A DNA stretch of 15,898 bases from JANLSO01 sp031362405 (GTDB lineage: Bacteria; Actinomycetota; Thermoleophilia; Miltoncostaeales; Miltoncostaeaceae): assembly GCA_031362405.1 (NCBI GenBank), contig JANLSO010000058.1:1-15898 (forward strand), written 5' to 3'. A program made the position numbers and the translations under genes. The notes under the pieces are model-generated. The model saw nothing but the letters and a program-made list of their open reading frames with translations, did not search any database and was not told the origin of the DNA. How positions within the stretch are numbered: position 1 is the first letter of the stretch; each line of letters starts with the position of its first letter. Shown in pieces: positions 1 through 5,191 of this stretch.

Positions 1-300
1 GTGGAGTTCGAGATCCCGCTTGTATTCCTGGATCGTTTCGGGCCGGATACCTCGGCTGGTGCGCCCCTCGTAGATGCGCAGCCAGTCCCTGGCGTACTCA
101 TCGAGCCGGACGCGCGACGACTGCCGGTATTCGCCGCGGGCGACGTCGGCGGTGAGCGAGCTTTTCAGCAGCCGCGCCTCGGCCATGGTCGCCGCAGAGC
201 GCTTGCGCCGGCGCCCGAGAGGGTCGGTGTAGGTGACCACGTATCGGCCCCCGCGCTTGTAGACGCCGGGGGTCGATGTGCGTTCGAAAGGGGCCGACAT
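1..300 (-). CDS. Tyrosine-type site-specific recombinase (phage/ICE integrase), N-terminal part, cut by the window edge
   Basis: Reading the minus strand from the ATG at 300 gives 100 open codons to the window edge. The protein begins MSAPFERTSTPGVYKRGGRY, then VVTYTDPLGRRRKRS and later DEYARDWLRIYEGR and PETIQEYKRDLELH. The first ~50 residues look like the small AP2-like, arm-site DNA-binding domain of integrases (a G-x-Y-x-x-G-G/W-x-Y pattern). Residues ~60-100 look like the start of the SAM-like core-binding domain. The catalytic domain (R...HxxR...Y) lies outside the window, so activity cannot be judged. No Shine-Dalgarno site precedes the ATG, and no other ATG, GTG or TTG occurs in frame before the upstream stop at 352-354. 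The gene starts 104 bp from the 3' end of a tRNA gene and reads away from it, as expected for an element integrated at that tRNA. Family call is from motif recognition; integration is inferred. Confidence 0.85.
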   Translation of the reverse strand, partial: MSAPFERTSTPGVYKRGGRYVVTYTDPLGRRRKRSAATMAEARLLKSSLTADVARGEYRQSSRVRLDEYARDWLRIYEGRTSRGIRPETIQEYKRDLELH

Positions 301-404
301 GGGAACGCGATGTTCCCACTTTCGTTCCCACCCTGCAATATTTCGACCTGATCACAACCAAGGAGAAAAGCTGTGATGTCAATCAGGAAAAGCGATATCA
401 GGTA
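301..404. other. Putative attachment-site / integrase control region with short repeats
   Basis: This gene-free spacer between the integrase start and the tRNA 3' end is clearly AT-richer than its surroundings. It holds a perfect inverted repeat GGGAAC-5nt-GTTCCC at 301-317 that abuts the integrase ATG, and a further GTTCCCA at 324-330 repeated in direct orientation 12 bp from the one at 312-318. It also holds CCTGAT at 347-352 with two ATCAGG copies at 382-387 and 397-402, spaced 15 bp. CACA/TGTG at 353-356 and 372-375 extend the inverted pair. Such clusters fit integrase arm sites or a repressor/excisionase operator; that role is inference. Confidence 0.45.
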
Positions 405-478
405 TGGGCGCGGTAGGACTCGAACCTACGACCCAGGGATTATGAGTCCCCTGCTCTAACCAACTGAGCTACGCGCCC
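405..478 (-). tRNA. tRNA with CAU anticodon (elongator Met, or Ile2 if modified)
   Basis: The minus strand folds into a complete cloverleaf of 74 nt. The 7-bp acceptor stem is GGGCGCG/CGCGCCC, the D-arm is GCTC/GAGC, and the anticodon stem is GGGGA/TCCCT with loop CTCATAA, giving anticodon CAU. The variable loop is GGGTC, the T-arm is GTAGG/CCTAC with loop TTCGAAT, and the discriminator is A. CCA is not encoded. CAU is shared by initiator Met, elongator Met and lysidine-modified Ile2. The first acceptor pair is a normal G-C, so it is not an initiator. I cannot separate elongator Met from Ile2 by eye. The 3' end faces the integrase gene, so its 3' half is the likely attB core. Confidence 0.95.
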
Positions 479-511
479 GTGCGTCGGGATTCTGCCCGCT
501 GGGCGTCGTCG

Positions 512-1309
512 CTACGAGGGCATGACCTCCGCGGTGACGTCGAGGTCGTTCAACTCAAAGGGTCCGCTTGAGTTTGCCCAGGCCACGTCGGCGGCATCTC
601 GGCCTGTGGCGATGCGCACGATGGTCTCCACGGGGGCAAGGCCGGTGACGTCAACCAGACGCCAGGCGGTGCCGTCGTGGGCCTCGAGCAGAGCGTGAAA
701 GTCGCGCGGCTCGAGGAAGGGTGCGTAGGCCGCAACCATCCGGGCCGGGACCTCCAGGGCACGCAGGAAACTCACCGCGAGATGGGTCATGTCGCGGCAG
801 ACACCTTCCCTCGCCAGCAGGGTTCGGTCGGCAGTCGTCAGGTGGTCGCTCGAGCCCGGTTGATAGGCGATACGCTCACGGATCCAGTCGGCCACGGTCG
901 GGATGAGCGCCCGCGTGCGCGGTGGCGTACCGAAAAGCGCCTCGGCAGTCGGGCCGAGGGCATCGGACGGAGAGAACCGACTGGGCAGCGTCCACTGGAG
1001 CAGCTCAAAGCCGAGATCTCCGGCGTCCGGCAGCGGCGCGTCATCGCGCGGAAACGCCCGAGCGGCACCGTCCACCTCGACTCCGGCCGCGTAGCGCACG
1101 GCGATTGGGCCGCCGTCGACGTGGACACGTAACGGCCGGTCGCCGTGCGGGCCGAGCGGTCCCTGCTCGATGCGGGCACCGTCCGCCGCTAGATCCTCGT
1201 CCAGAAGCCTCTGGTCACCCGTCTCGGCGACGCGAATCTGCAGCAGCGCGCTGCTCGCACCGTCCGACGACCACCTCATGACCGTTCCAACGCGAACACA
1301 ACAGCCCAT
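512..1309 (-). CDS. Transglutaminase-like cysteine protease-fold protein
   Basis: A 265-aa protein of the transglutaminase-like superfamily (COG1305 type). The N-terminal ~110 residues are a beta-rich region typical of bacterial members. The C-terminal core carries the three expected catalytic positions: Cys171 in EGVCRDMTHLA, His205 in RDFHALLEAH and Asp220 in WRLVDVTGLAP. Family members are cytoplasmic proteases or amidases, many of unknown substrate, and no signal peptide is seen. I chose the ATG at 1309 because GGGAGGTGG lies just upstream on the minus strand. An open extension to 1396 has no such site and would run into the terminator hairpin at 1365-1406. The stop lies 33 bp before the co-oriented tRNA. 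Family confidence is high; the substrate is unknown. Confidence 0.85.
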   Translation of the reverse strand: MGCCVRVGTVMRWSSDGASSALLQIRVAETGDQRLLDEDLAADGARIEQGPLGPHGDRPLRVHVDGGPIAVRYAAGVEVDGAARAFPRDDAPLPDAGDLGFELLQWTLPSRFSPSDALGPTAEALFGTPPRTRALIPTVADWIRERIAYQPGSSDHLTTADRTLLAREGVCRDMTHLAVSFLRALEVPARMVAAYAPFLEPRDFHALLEAHDGTAWRLVDVTGLAPVETIVRIATGRDAADVAWANSSGPFELNDLDVTAEVMPS

Positions 1310-1364
1310 CTCCACCTCCCAACTTCGAGGTGTCCCCGAGGGAAGTGTCGCAAACTTTTGTACC

Positions 1365-1406
1365 AAAAAAGCCGCAACCGGCGGTGGGAAAGCCAACGGC
1401 TGCGGC
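1365..1406 (-). terminator. Intrinsic (Rho-independent) terminator on the minus strand
   Basis: On the minus strand GCCGCAGCCG (1406-1397) pairs with CGGTTGCGGC (1380-1371) as a 10-bp stem containing one G-U wobble, with a 16-nt loop. The stem is followed directly by TTTTTT (1370-1365). On the plus strand the wobble becomes an A-C mismatch and no T-run follows, so the polarity is minus. No gene ends just upstream of it. It either ends an unannotated minus-strand RNA or acts as an attenuator in the transglutaminase leader. Confidence 0.7.
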
Positions 1407-1590
1407 CGAGTGAGAGTAGTTCATCCGCCACCCCGTGGATGCTGTTGCGAGGCCGTCCTAGGTGCCAGCCGCCGGCCCCGCTATCGTCTCGGCGACGGGT
1501 TCCATGGTGGAACGCGGTATTCGCGCGGAGAAGCAGCGACATCGATGGGCTTTGTGCTCGACGGGTCTCGCGGTTCCTCGCCGAGAAACA

Positions 1591-1595
1591 AAGGA
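1591..1595 (+). promoter_or_regulatory. Ribosome-binding site that decides the cspA start
   Basis: AAGGA lies 7 nt before the ATG at 1603 but only 1 nt before the in-frame ATG at 1597. This selects 1603 as the start and gives the canonical 67-residue protein. Confidence 0.75.
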
Positions 1596-1602
1596 AATGT
1601 GC

Positions 1603-1806
1603 ATGGCTGATGGCGTAGTGAAGTGGTTCTCCTCCGAGAAGGGTTTCGGATTCATCACCCCGGATGACGGCGGCAAGGACCTCTTCGTCCACTTCTCCGA
1701 GATCCAGGGCTCCGGCTACAAGAGCCTGGATGAGGGGCAGAAGGTCACCTATGAAGCCGGTGAGGGCCCGAAGGGTCCGCAGGCAACCCAGGTGAACCCC
1801 GCGTAG
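1603..1806 (+). CDS. cspA: Cold shock protein, CspA family
   Basis: A 67-aa single cold-shock domain, the usual full length for the family. It starts MADGVVKWFSSEKGFGFI and carries both RNA-binding motifs: RNP1-like KGFGFI (residues 13-18) and RNP2-like LFVHF (27-31). A GPQATQV strand closes the OB fold. These cytoplasmic proteins bind single-stranded RNA/DNA, melt RNA secondary structure and often act as transcription antiterminators. The start at 1603 is set by AAGGA seven bases upstream. The gene is monocistronic and converges on the ATP-grasp gene 83 bp downstream. Regulation through its structured leader is likely from family knowledge, not shown here. The letter (A or another paralogue) is arbitrary. 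Confidence 0.95.
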   Translation: MADGVVKWFSSEKGFGFITPDDGGKDLFVHFSEIQGSGYKSLDEGQKVTYEAGEGPKGPQATQVNPA

Positions 1807-1818
1807 ATCGCGGTTCCA

Positions 1819-1840
1819 TCGGCCTCCCGCGAGGGGCCGA
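1819..1840. terminator. Weak GC hairpin between convergent genes
   Basis: TCGGCC (1819-1824) pairs with GGCCGA (1835-1840), with a CCTC/GAGG alternative inside it. It sits 12 bp past the cspA stop, where a terminator is expected. No T-run follows on either strand, so it may be only a Rho-dependent or stabilising hairpin. Confidence 0.3.
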
Positions 1841-1889
1841 GCGACTCAGGCGGCGTCACCTTCGGGCGGCGCCGTTCGTGTTTCTGGGC

Positions 1890-3083
1890 CTACTCGGCCG
1901 TCCGGCGTCGACGGGCTCCCGCCGCACGGGCAGGGCGGGACCTTCGCGCCGCGTTCAGCGCCATGTCACCCAGCCAAACTGGATCAAGTGGCGACGGATC
2001 GAGCACGCCGGCGCTTCGTGCACCGAGGGCCAGGCGCCGAAGGATCGGCCGCACCGGCTCACGCGACCGTCCGCGTAGGCGCGCATTCAGGGCGCCGACC
2101 TCTCCGTCGGTGCAGACGTAGGTCACATCCCGAAGAGCGGGCACCGTGGGAAGCGGCCGATCGAGCGATGCCATCACCCCCAGCAGGGGCTGATCGAGCC
2201 CCGCCCGCATGGCAAGGGCAATCGATGCGGGCACGCGCAGGTTCACGTCATGCAGGTACAGCTCCCCGCCACGCTCGATGAACTGGGCGTTCACCGGGCC
2301 CCGGTAGTCGACTGCGCCAAGCAGACGGTCAACGGCGGCGAGTGCGTGGGGCATATCGACCCGTCGGATCACCGACGGTGTGCCGACACCGCGCGGCCAC
2401 CGCGACTCGACGCGACCAACGACGCCGAGAAGCCCTCCGTCACCACGCACCCCATGCACAATGAACTGCGTCCCCTGCACCATCTCCTGAACGACGGCCC
2501 CCGCCCCGGAGTCGAGCAGCGTCGAAACCGCCCGATCACGCGAGGAAGAACTGCCCGCCAAATGGGCGGAGATGGGAACGCGCTCCGACGAGCGCCGCGG
2601 CTTGACCACAACGGGCATGCCAGACAGGCCACGTGCATCCTCGGCCGTCTCGACCACCGTCTGCTCGGGATGTGCGACCCCGGTGTACGCCGCAACCTCG
2701 GCCAGCTCACCCTTGTCGCACAGGGCCGCGAACTGTTCCGCGTTGGGGCCCGCCACGACGGTGTCGCCAAGATCAGGACGCGAGAGCGCCAGGATCCGGG
2801 TGACGTCCTCGAGCGTCGTGAGAACCGCCCGGGGCCGCTCGCGCCGGCAGACATCCTCGATCCACGCACGGAACTGCTCGGGTTCGTCGCTGGGGCTCGG
2901 GCAATGCTCCGGCCTCAGGCAGCGCCACGAGGCTCCGTCAAGAAGGCGTCCGGGATGGGCGGCCAGCACACGCATGCCACCGTGGCTCAGCGACCGATAT
3001 GCCCATGGCCCGGCGCGGGCGGCGGTTCCGACGAGCAGCACAGGCTCGTGCACCGCGCGGCCGCGGGTGATTCGAATGCCCAT
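1890..3083 (-). CDS. ATP-grasp superfamily ligase, substrate unknown
   Basis: A 397-aa protein with the order expected of ATP-grasp carboxylate-amine ligases. A Rossmann-like pre-ATP-grasp region occupies about 1-115. The CDKGELAEVAAYTGV helix (~122-136) begins the small domain. The ATP-binding lysine strand MPVVVKPRRSSER spans ~156-168 (Lys161), the adenine-contact strand AVVQEMVQG ~196-204, and the Mg-binding segment LYLHDVNLR ~276-283. In the last, Asp279 and Asn281 stand where family members usually have Glu and Asn, a conservative change. The tail from ~335 is Arg-rich. Related proteins ligate amino acids, peptides or carbamoyl groups; nothing nearby names the substrate. It is divergent from nfeD. 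No ribosome-binding site precedes the ATG at 3083, but a TAGCCT -10-like element ends 6 nt before it, which suggests a leaderless mRNA. GTG at codon 11 is an alternative start. Confidence 0.75.
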   Translation of the reverse strand: MGIRITRGRAVHEPVLLVGTAARAGPWAYRSLSHGGMRVLAAHPGRLLDGASWRCLRPEHCPSPSDEPEQFRAWIEDVCRRERPRAVLTTLEDVTRILALSRPDLGDTVVAGPNAEQFAALCDKGELAEVAAYTGVAHPEQTVVETAEDARGLSGMPVVVKPRRSSERVPISAHLAGSSSSRDRAVSTLLDSGAGAVVQEMVQGTQFIVHGVRGDGGLLGVVGRVESRWPRGVGTPSVIRRVDMPHALAAVDRLLGAVDYRGPVNAQFIERGGELYLHDVNLRVPASIALAMRAGLDQPLLGVMASLDRPLPTVPALRDVTYVCTDGEVGALNARLRGRSREPVRPILRRLALGARSAGVLDPSPLDPVWLGDMALNAARRSRPARAAGARRRRTAE

Positions 3084-3089
3084 CGCGCG

Positions 3090-3095
3090 AGGCTA
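3090..3095 (-). promoter_or_regulatory. Candidate -10 element for the ATP-grasp gene
   Basis: TAGCCT on the minus strand ends 6 nt before the ATG at 3083, putting the predicted transcription start at or next to the start codon. The gene has no Shine-Dalgarno site, which agrees with leaderless translation. No convincing -35 is seen. Confidence 0.35.
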
Positions 3096-3131
3096 GTCCA
3101 ACGGTGTGCTGATGGGCACGGGGTTCGGCGA

Positions 3132-3137
3132 TACCCT
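3132..3137 (+). promoter_or_regulatory. Candidate -10 element for the nfeD-spfh operon
   Basis: TACCCT ends 9 nt before the nfeD ATG at 3147, and no ribosome-binding site lies between them. A transcription start at or very near the ATG is implied. The -35 region is not recognisable. Confidence 0.35.
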
Positions 3138-3146
3138 TCACACGAC

Positions 3147-3572
3147 ATGGCGAACTGGCTTGCATGGATCATCGGGGCGGGGCTTCTTCTGGTCGGGGAG
3201 ATCGCGACCCTCAGCTTCATCCTCGGCCCCGTGGCCATCGCTGCTCTGGTGGCGGCCCTTGCCGCGGGGCTGGGGGCATCGCTCGCCATCCAGATCGTTG
3301 TTTTCATCGCCGGTTCGCTGGCCTCGTTGGCATTCATCCGACCGATTGCTCGCCGGCACCTGCGGACGCCCTCCCGCCTCAAATCGGGTACGGCCGCCCT
3401 TGTCGGCCAAGAGGCGCTCGTGCTCGAGGTCGTCAACGGGAACTCCGGCCGCATCAAGCTCGGCGGCGAGGTGTGGTCGGCCCGCGCCTACGACGCGCAA
3501 TCGATCATCGAGCCCGGTGCGCGGGTCCACGTCATGAAGATCGAGGGTGCCACCGCCCTTGTCGCCGAATGA
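3147..3572 (+). CDS. NfeD-like membrane protein, short form
   Basis: A 141-aa protein with three hydrophobic segments at about residues 3-25, 27-44 and 46-65. A soluble beta-rich OB-fold domain follows at ~82-141, with the NfeD signature pattern G-x-x-A-x-V ... SGRIKLGGEVWSARA ... IEPGARVHVMKIEG. Short NfeD proteins lack the ClpP-like protease domain and partner with SPFH (flotillin/stomatin) proteins in the membrane. That partner follows directly, 10 bp downstream. The start at 3147 begins MANWLAWIIGAG, which gives a normal family N-terminus. The frame stays open far upstream to 2250, but that part is antisense to the ATP-grasp gene and is not expected to be coding. Family confidence is high; the exact role of the pair is not established in general. 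Confidence 0.9.
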   Translation: MANWLAWIIGAGLLLVGEIATLSFILGPVAIAALVAALAAGLGASLAIQIVVFIAGSLASLAFIRPIARRHLRTPSRLKSGTAALVGQEALVLEVVNGNSGRIKLGGEVWSARAYDAQSIIEPGARVHVMKIEGATALVAE

Positions 3573-3582
3573 GGAGCCCCCT

Positions 3583-4527
3583 GTGAGTTCTGGCGTGCTT
3601 GCGCTGGTCGTCATCGCCGTCGTCGTGCTGATCGTGATCTACCGTTCGGTGCGCATCGTGCCGCAGGCCCGCGCGGGCATCGTTGAACGGCTCGGCCGTT
3701 ACGACCGCACCCTCGAGGCGGGCCTTCGCATCGTCATCCCGTTCGTCGACCGGGTGCTGCCGCTGGTCGATCTGCGCGAGCAGGTCGTCGTGTTCGTACC
3801 CCAACCGGTGATCACCAAGGACAACGTGGTCGTCAGCATCGACTCGGTCCTCTACTACCAAGTCACCGATCCACGGGCCGCGACGTACGAAATCGCCCAG
3901 TTCATCCAAGGCATCGAGCAGCTCACGACGACCACCCTGCGCAACGTCATCGGTGGCATGACCCTCGAGGAAACCCTCACCTCGCGCGACGAGATCAACG
4001 CGCAGTTGCGCGGCGTGCTCGACGAGGCAACCGGCAAGTGGGGCATTCGCGTCAACCGCGTCGAGATCAAAGCCATCGACCCGCCCATGGGCATCCAGGA
4101 AGCCATGGAGAAGCAGATGCGCGCCGAGCGCGACCGGCGCGCCATCATCCTCATGGCCGAGGGCGACAAGCAGTCGGCGATCCTGCGTGCCGAGGGCGAG
4201 CGCACCGCCGCGGTGCTGACGGCCGAGGGGCAGAAGCAGTCGGCCATTCTTCGCGCAGAAGGTGAACGCGAATCCCAAGCCCTCTTCGCCGAAGGTCAGG
4301 CCAAGGCTATCGAGACGGTCTTCGGCGCGATCCACCGGGGCGACCCCGACCCGGCGCTCTTGGCATACCAGTACCTGCAGGTACTGCCGAAGATCGCCGA
4401 GGGTGACGCCAACAAGGTCTGGATCGTGCCGAGCGAGATCACCCAAGCCCTCGGGAACCTCGGCAAGGCCGTCACCGGGCTCGGGAAGGCCGCCTCCGAG
4501 GGCGCCTCACCTGATCAGCGTTCGTAA
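3583..4527 (+). CDS. SPFH/Band 7 (stomatin/paraslipin-like) membrane protein
   Basis: A 314-aa protein with one N-terminal membrane anchor (residues ~4-20) followed by the SPFH domain from VRIVPQARAGIVERLGRY through VEIKAIDPP (~23-168). A long Ala/Glu-rich helix (EKQMRAERDRR, then repeats) and a short C-terminal tail complete it. Members oligomerise into membrane-bound cages or microdomains and regulate membrane proteases or organise the bilayer. The GTG at 3583 is preceded at 7 nt by GAGGAG (3571-3576), which overlaps the end of nfeD, so the two are translationally linked. The helix contains two near-identical 22-residue units at 4156-4221 and 4222-4287 (AEGDKQSAILRAEGER and AEGQKQSAILRAEGER). 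The 3' end overlaps the vapC stop by 13 bp on the opposite strand. Confidence 0.92.
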   Translation: MSSGVLALVVIAVVVLIVIYRSVRIVPQARAGIVERLGRYDRTLEAGLRIVIPFVDRVLPLVDLREQVVVFVPQPVITKDNVVVSIDSVLYYQVTDPRAATYEIAQFIQGIEQLTTTTLRNVIGGMTLEETLTSRDEINAQLRGVLDEATGKWGIRVNRVEIKAIDPPMGIQEAMEKQMRAERDRRAIILMAEGDKQSAILRAEGERTAAVLTAEGQKQSAILRAEGERESQALFAEGQAKAIETVFGAIHRGDPDPALLAYQYLQVLPKIAEGDANKVWIVPSEITQALGNLGKAVTGLGKAASEGASPDQRS

Positions 4528-4889
4528 GCGGGAACCAGCCCGGCGAACATCGGGAAATGCTTCACGTTGCTCGTCGCGAGGGGTAGGCCATCGACGAGGG
4601 CCGTGGCGGCGATGCACAGGTCCGCGACCTCGAGCCCGTGGCTGGCCCGATATGTCCCTCCGAGTTCACCGGCACGCTCGGCGACGGCCTGCGTTACGGG
4701 CGTCCAATCGATCCAATCCGTCAGTCGCCGGGCGGCGGATCGTTGATGTGAGCGCAGGCCCTGCAGCAACTCAACCCTGCTTACTTCGGAGCATCGCGGT
4801 CGGGCACCGAGGGTGATGAGGAACTCGACGGCGGGCGGATGCTGTCGCATGACGTCAACGAGGACGGAGGTGTCGCAGACGATGCTCAA
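4515..4889 (-). CDS. vapC: PIN-domain ribonuclease toxin, VapC family
   Basis: A 124-aa single PIN domain, the usual VapC length. The acidic metal-binding residues are in place: Asp6 in VCDTSVLVD, Glu40 in SRVELLQG and Asp90 in VADLCIAATA. TSNVKHFPMF (106-115) stands in the usual T-x-N-x-x-H/D-F position. VapC toxins are Mg-dependent endoribonucleases that cut tRNA or rRNA when freed from VapB. The gene overlaps vapB by 4 bp (ATGA at 4886-4889), so the pair is one translationally coupled operon with antitoxin first. Its stop region overlaps the convergent SPFH gene by 13 bp. All catalytic residues seem intact, so it is probably functional. The RNA target cannot be told. Confidence 0.92.
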   Translation of the reverse strand: MSIVCDTSVLVDVMRQHPPAVEFLITLGARPRCSEVSRVELLQGLRSHQRSAARRLTDWIDWTPVTQAVAERAGELGGTYRASHGLEVADLCIAATALVDGLPLATSNVKHFPMFAGLVPAYER

Positions 4890-5158
4890 TTGCCGAGGGC
4901 GCGGGCGATCTCCTGAAGCCGCCTCCGGCTCGCGTCCTTCATCGCCTCGAGTCCATGAACATCGAAGTCGGGTGCTGCGCCCGCCGCGGCGAGAACTCCT
5001 TCTCGGAACTTCTGGAGGCGTACCTGCTCGTCACTCTCTTCAAGAAAAGAGTCCACTGCCGACCGGATGAGGTCGGAGCGCGTGCGGCCCTCGATTGCGG
5101 CTCGTGCATCGAGCCGAGCCGATTGATCTTCGTCGAGATAGATCTGTGTGCGGCGCAT
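4886..5158 (-). CDS. vapB: Ribbon-helix-helix antitoxin, VapB/CopG type
   Basis: A 90-aa protein. Residues 1-8 (MRRTQIYL) form the DNA-binding beta strand, and about 10-40 the two helices of a ribbon-helix-helix fold, with EGRTRSDLIRSAVDSFL as helix 2. The C-terminal half (~41-90) should wrap the toxin. It would neutralise VapC and, with it, repress its own promoter. The ATG at 5158 gives an exact family N-terminus. A perfect inverted repeat sits directly upstream (5159-5175) and includes a -10-like TATACA, so autoregulation and a leaderless start are likely. The strong AGGAGG at 5183-5188 is 24 nt away, too far to serve this start. The stop of the co-oriented helicase gene is 33 bp upstream. 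Confidence 0.9.
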   Translation of the reverse strand: MRRTQIYLDEDQSARLDARAAIEGRTRSDLIRSAVDSFLEESDEQVRLQKFREGVLAAAGAAPDFDVHGLEAMKDASRRRLQEIARALGN

Positions 5159-5175
5159 GATGTATAGCGTACATC
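5159..5175 (-). promoter_or_regulatory. vapBC operator palindrome with overlapping -10
   Basis: GATGTA-5nt-TACATC is a perfect 6-bp inverted repeat that abuts the vapB ATG. On the minus strand it includes TATACA (5166-5161), a plausible -10 hexamer ending 2 nt before the ATG. A ribbon-helix-helix repressor bound here would block the promoter. The operator role is inferred from position and symmetry. Confidence 0.6.
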
Positions 5176-5191
5176 GTCGCGACCTCCTGCT

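Larger units (their letters stand above)
1310..1602. other. Divergent regulatory gap between the transglutaminase gene and cspA
   Basis: About 290 bp without a convincing gene. It contains the transglutaminase ribosome-binding site (minus, about 1312-1320), the minus-strand terminator at 1365-1406, and on the plus strand the leader of the cold shock gene. In that leader TCTCG (1566-1570) can pair with CGAGA (1582-1586), placing a small hairpin immediately before the AAGGA ribosome-binding site at 1591-1595. Long structured leaders are usual for cspA-type genes. I could not assign a promoter with confidence. Confidence 0.5.

Noticed and set aside
98..382. 94-codon minus-strand frame overlapping the integrase
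   Set aside because: The product is Arg/His-rich and motif-free. The +1-shifted frame from 300 gives a clear integrase N-terminus.
1310..1396. N-terminal extension of the transglutaminase protein
   Set aside because: It has no ribosome-binding site and runs into the terminator, whereas ATG 1309 has GGAGG immediately upstream.
1370..1602. Known riboswitch in the cspA/transglutaminase gap
   Set aside because: I compared it by eye with the cobalamin, glycine, fluoride, ydaO (c-di-AMP), FMN and TPP core motifs and found no match.
1276..1692. 138-codon minus-strand frame across the cspA 5' region
   Set aside because: It crosses the terminator hairpin, overlaps cspA antisense and shows no domain. 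The RNA may be real but the frame is not supported.
2250..3146. Long in-frame extension upstream of nfeD
   Set aside because: It lies antisense to the well-supported ATP-grasp gene, and the nfeD family N-terminus begins at 3147. The open frame is a GC-rich shadow.
3532..4446. 304-codon minus-strand frame opposite the SPFH gene
   Set aside because: The protein is low-complexity and has no motifs, while the opposite strand encodes a clear SPFH domain with a ribosome-binding site.
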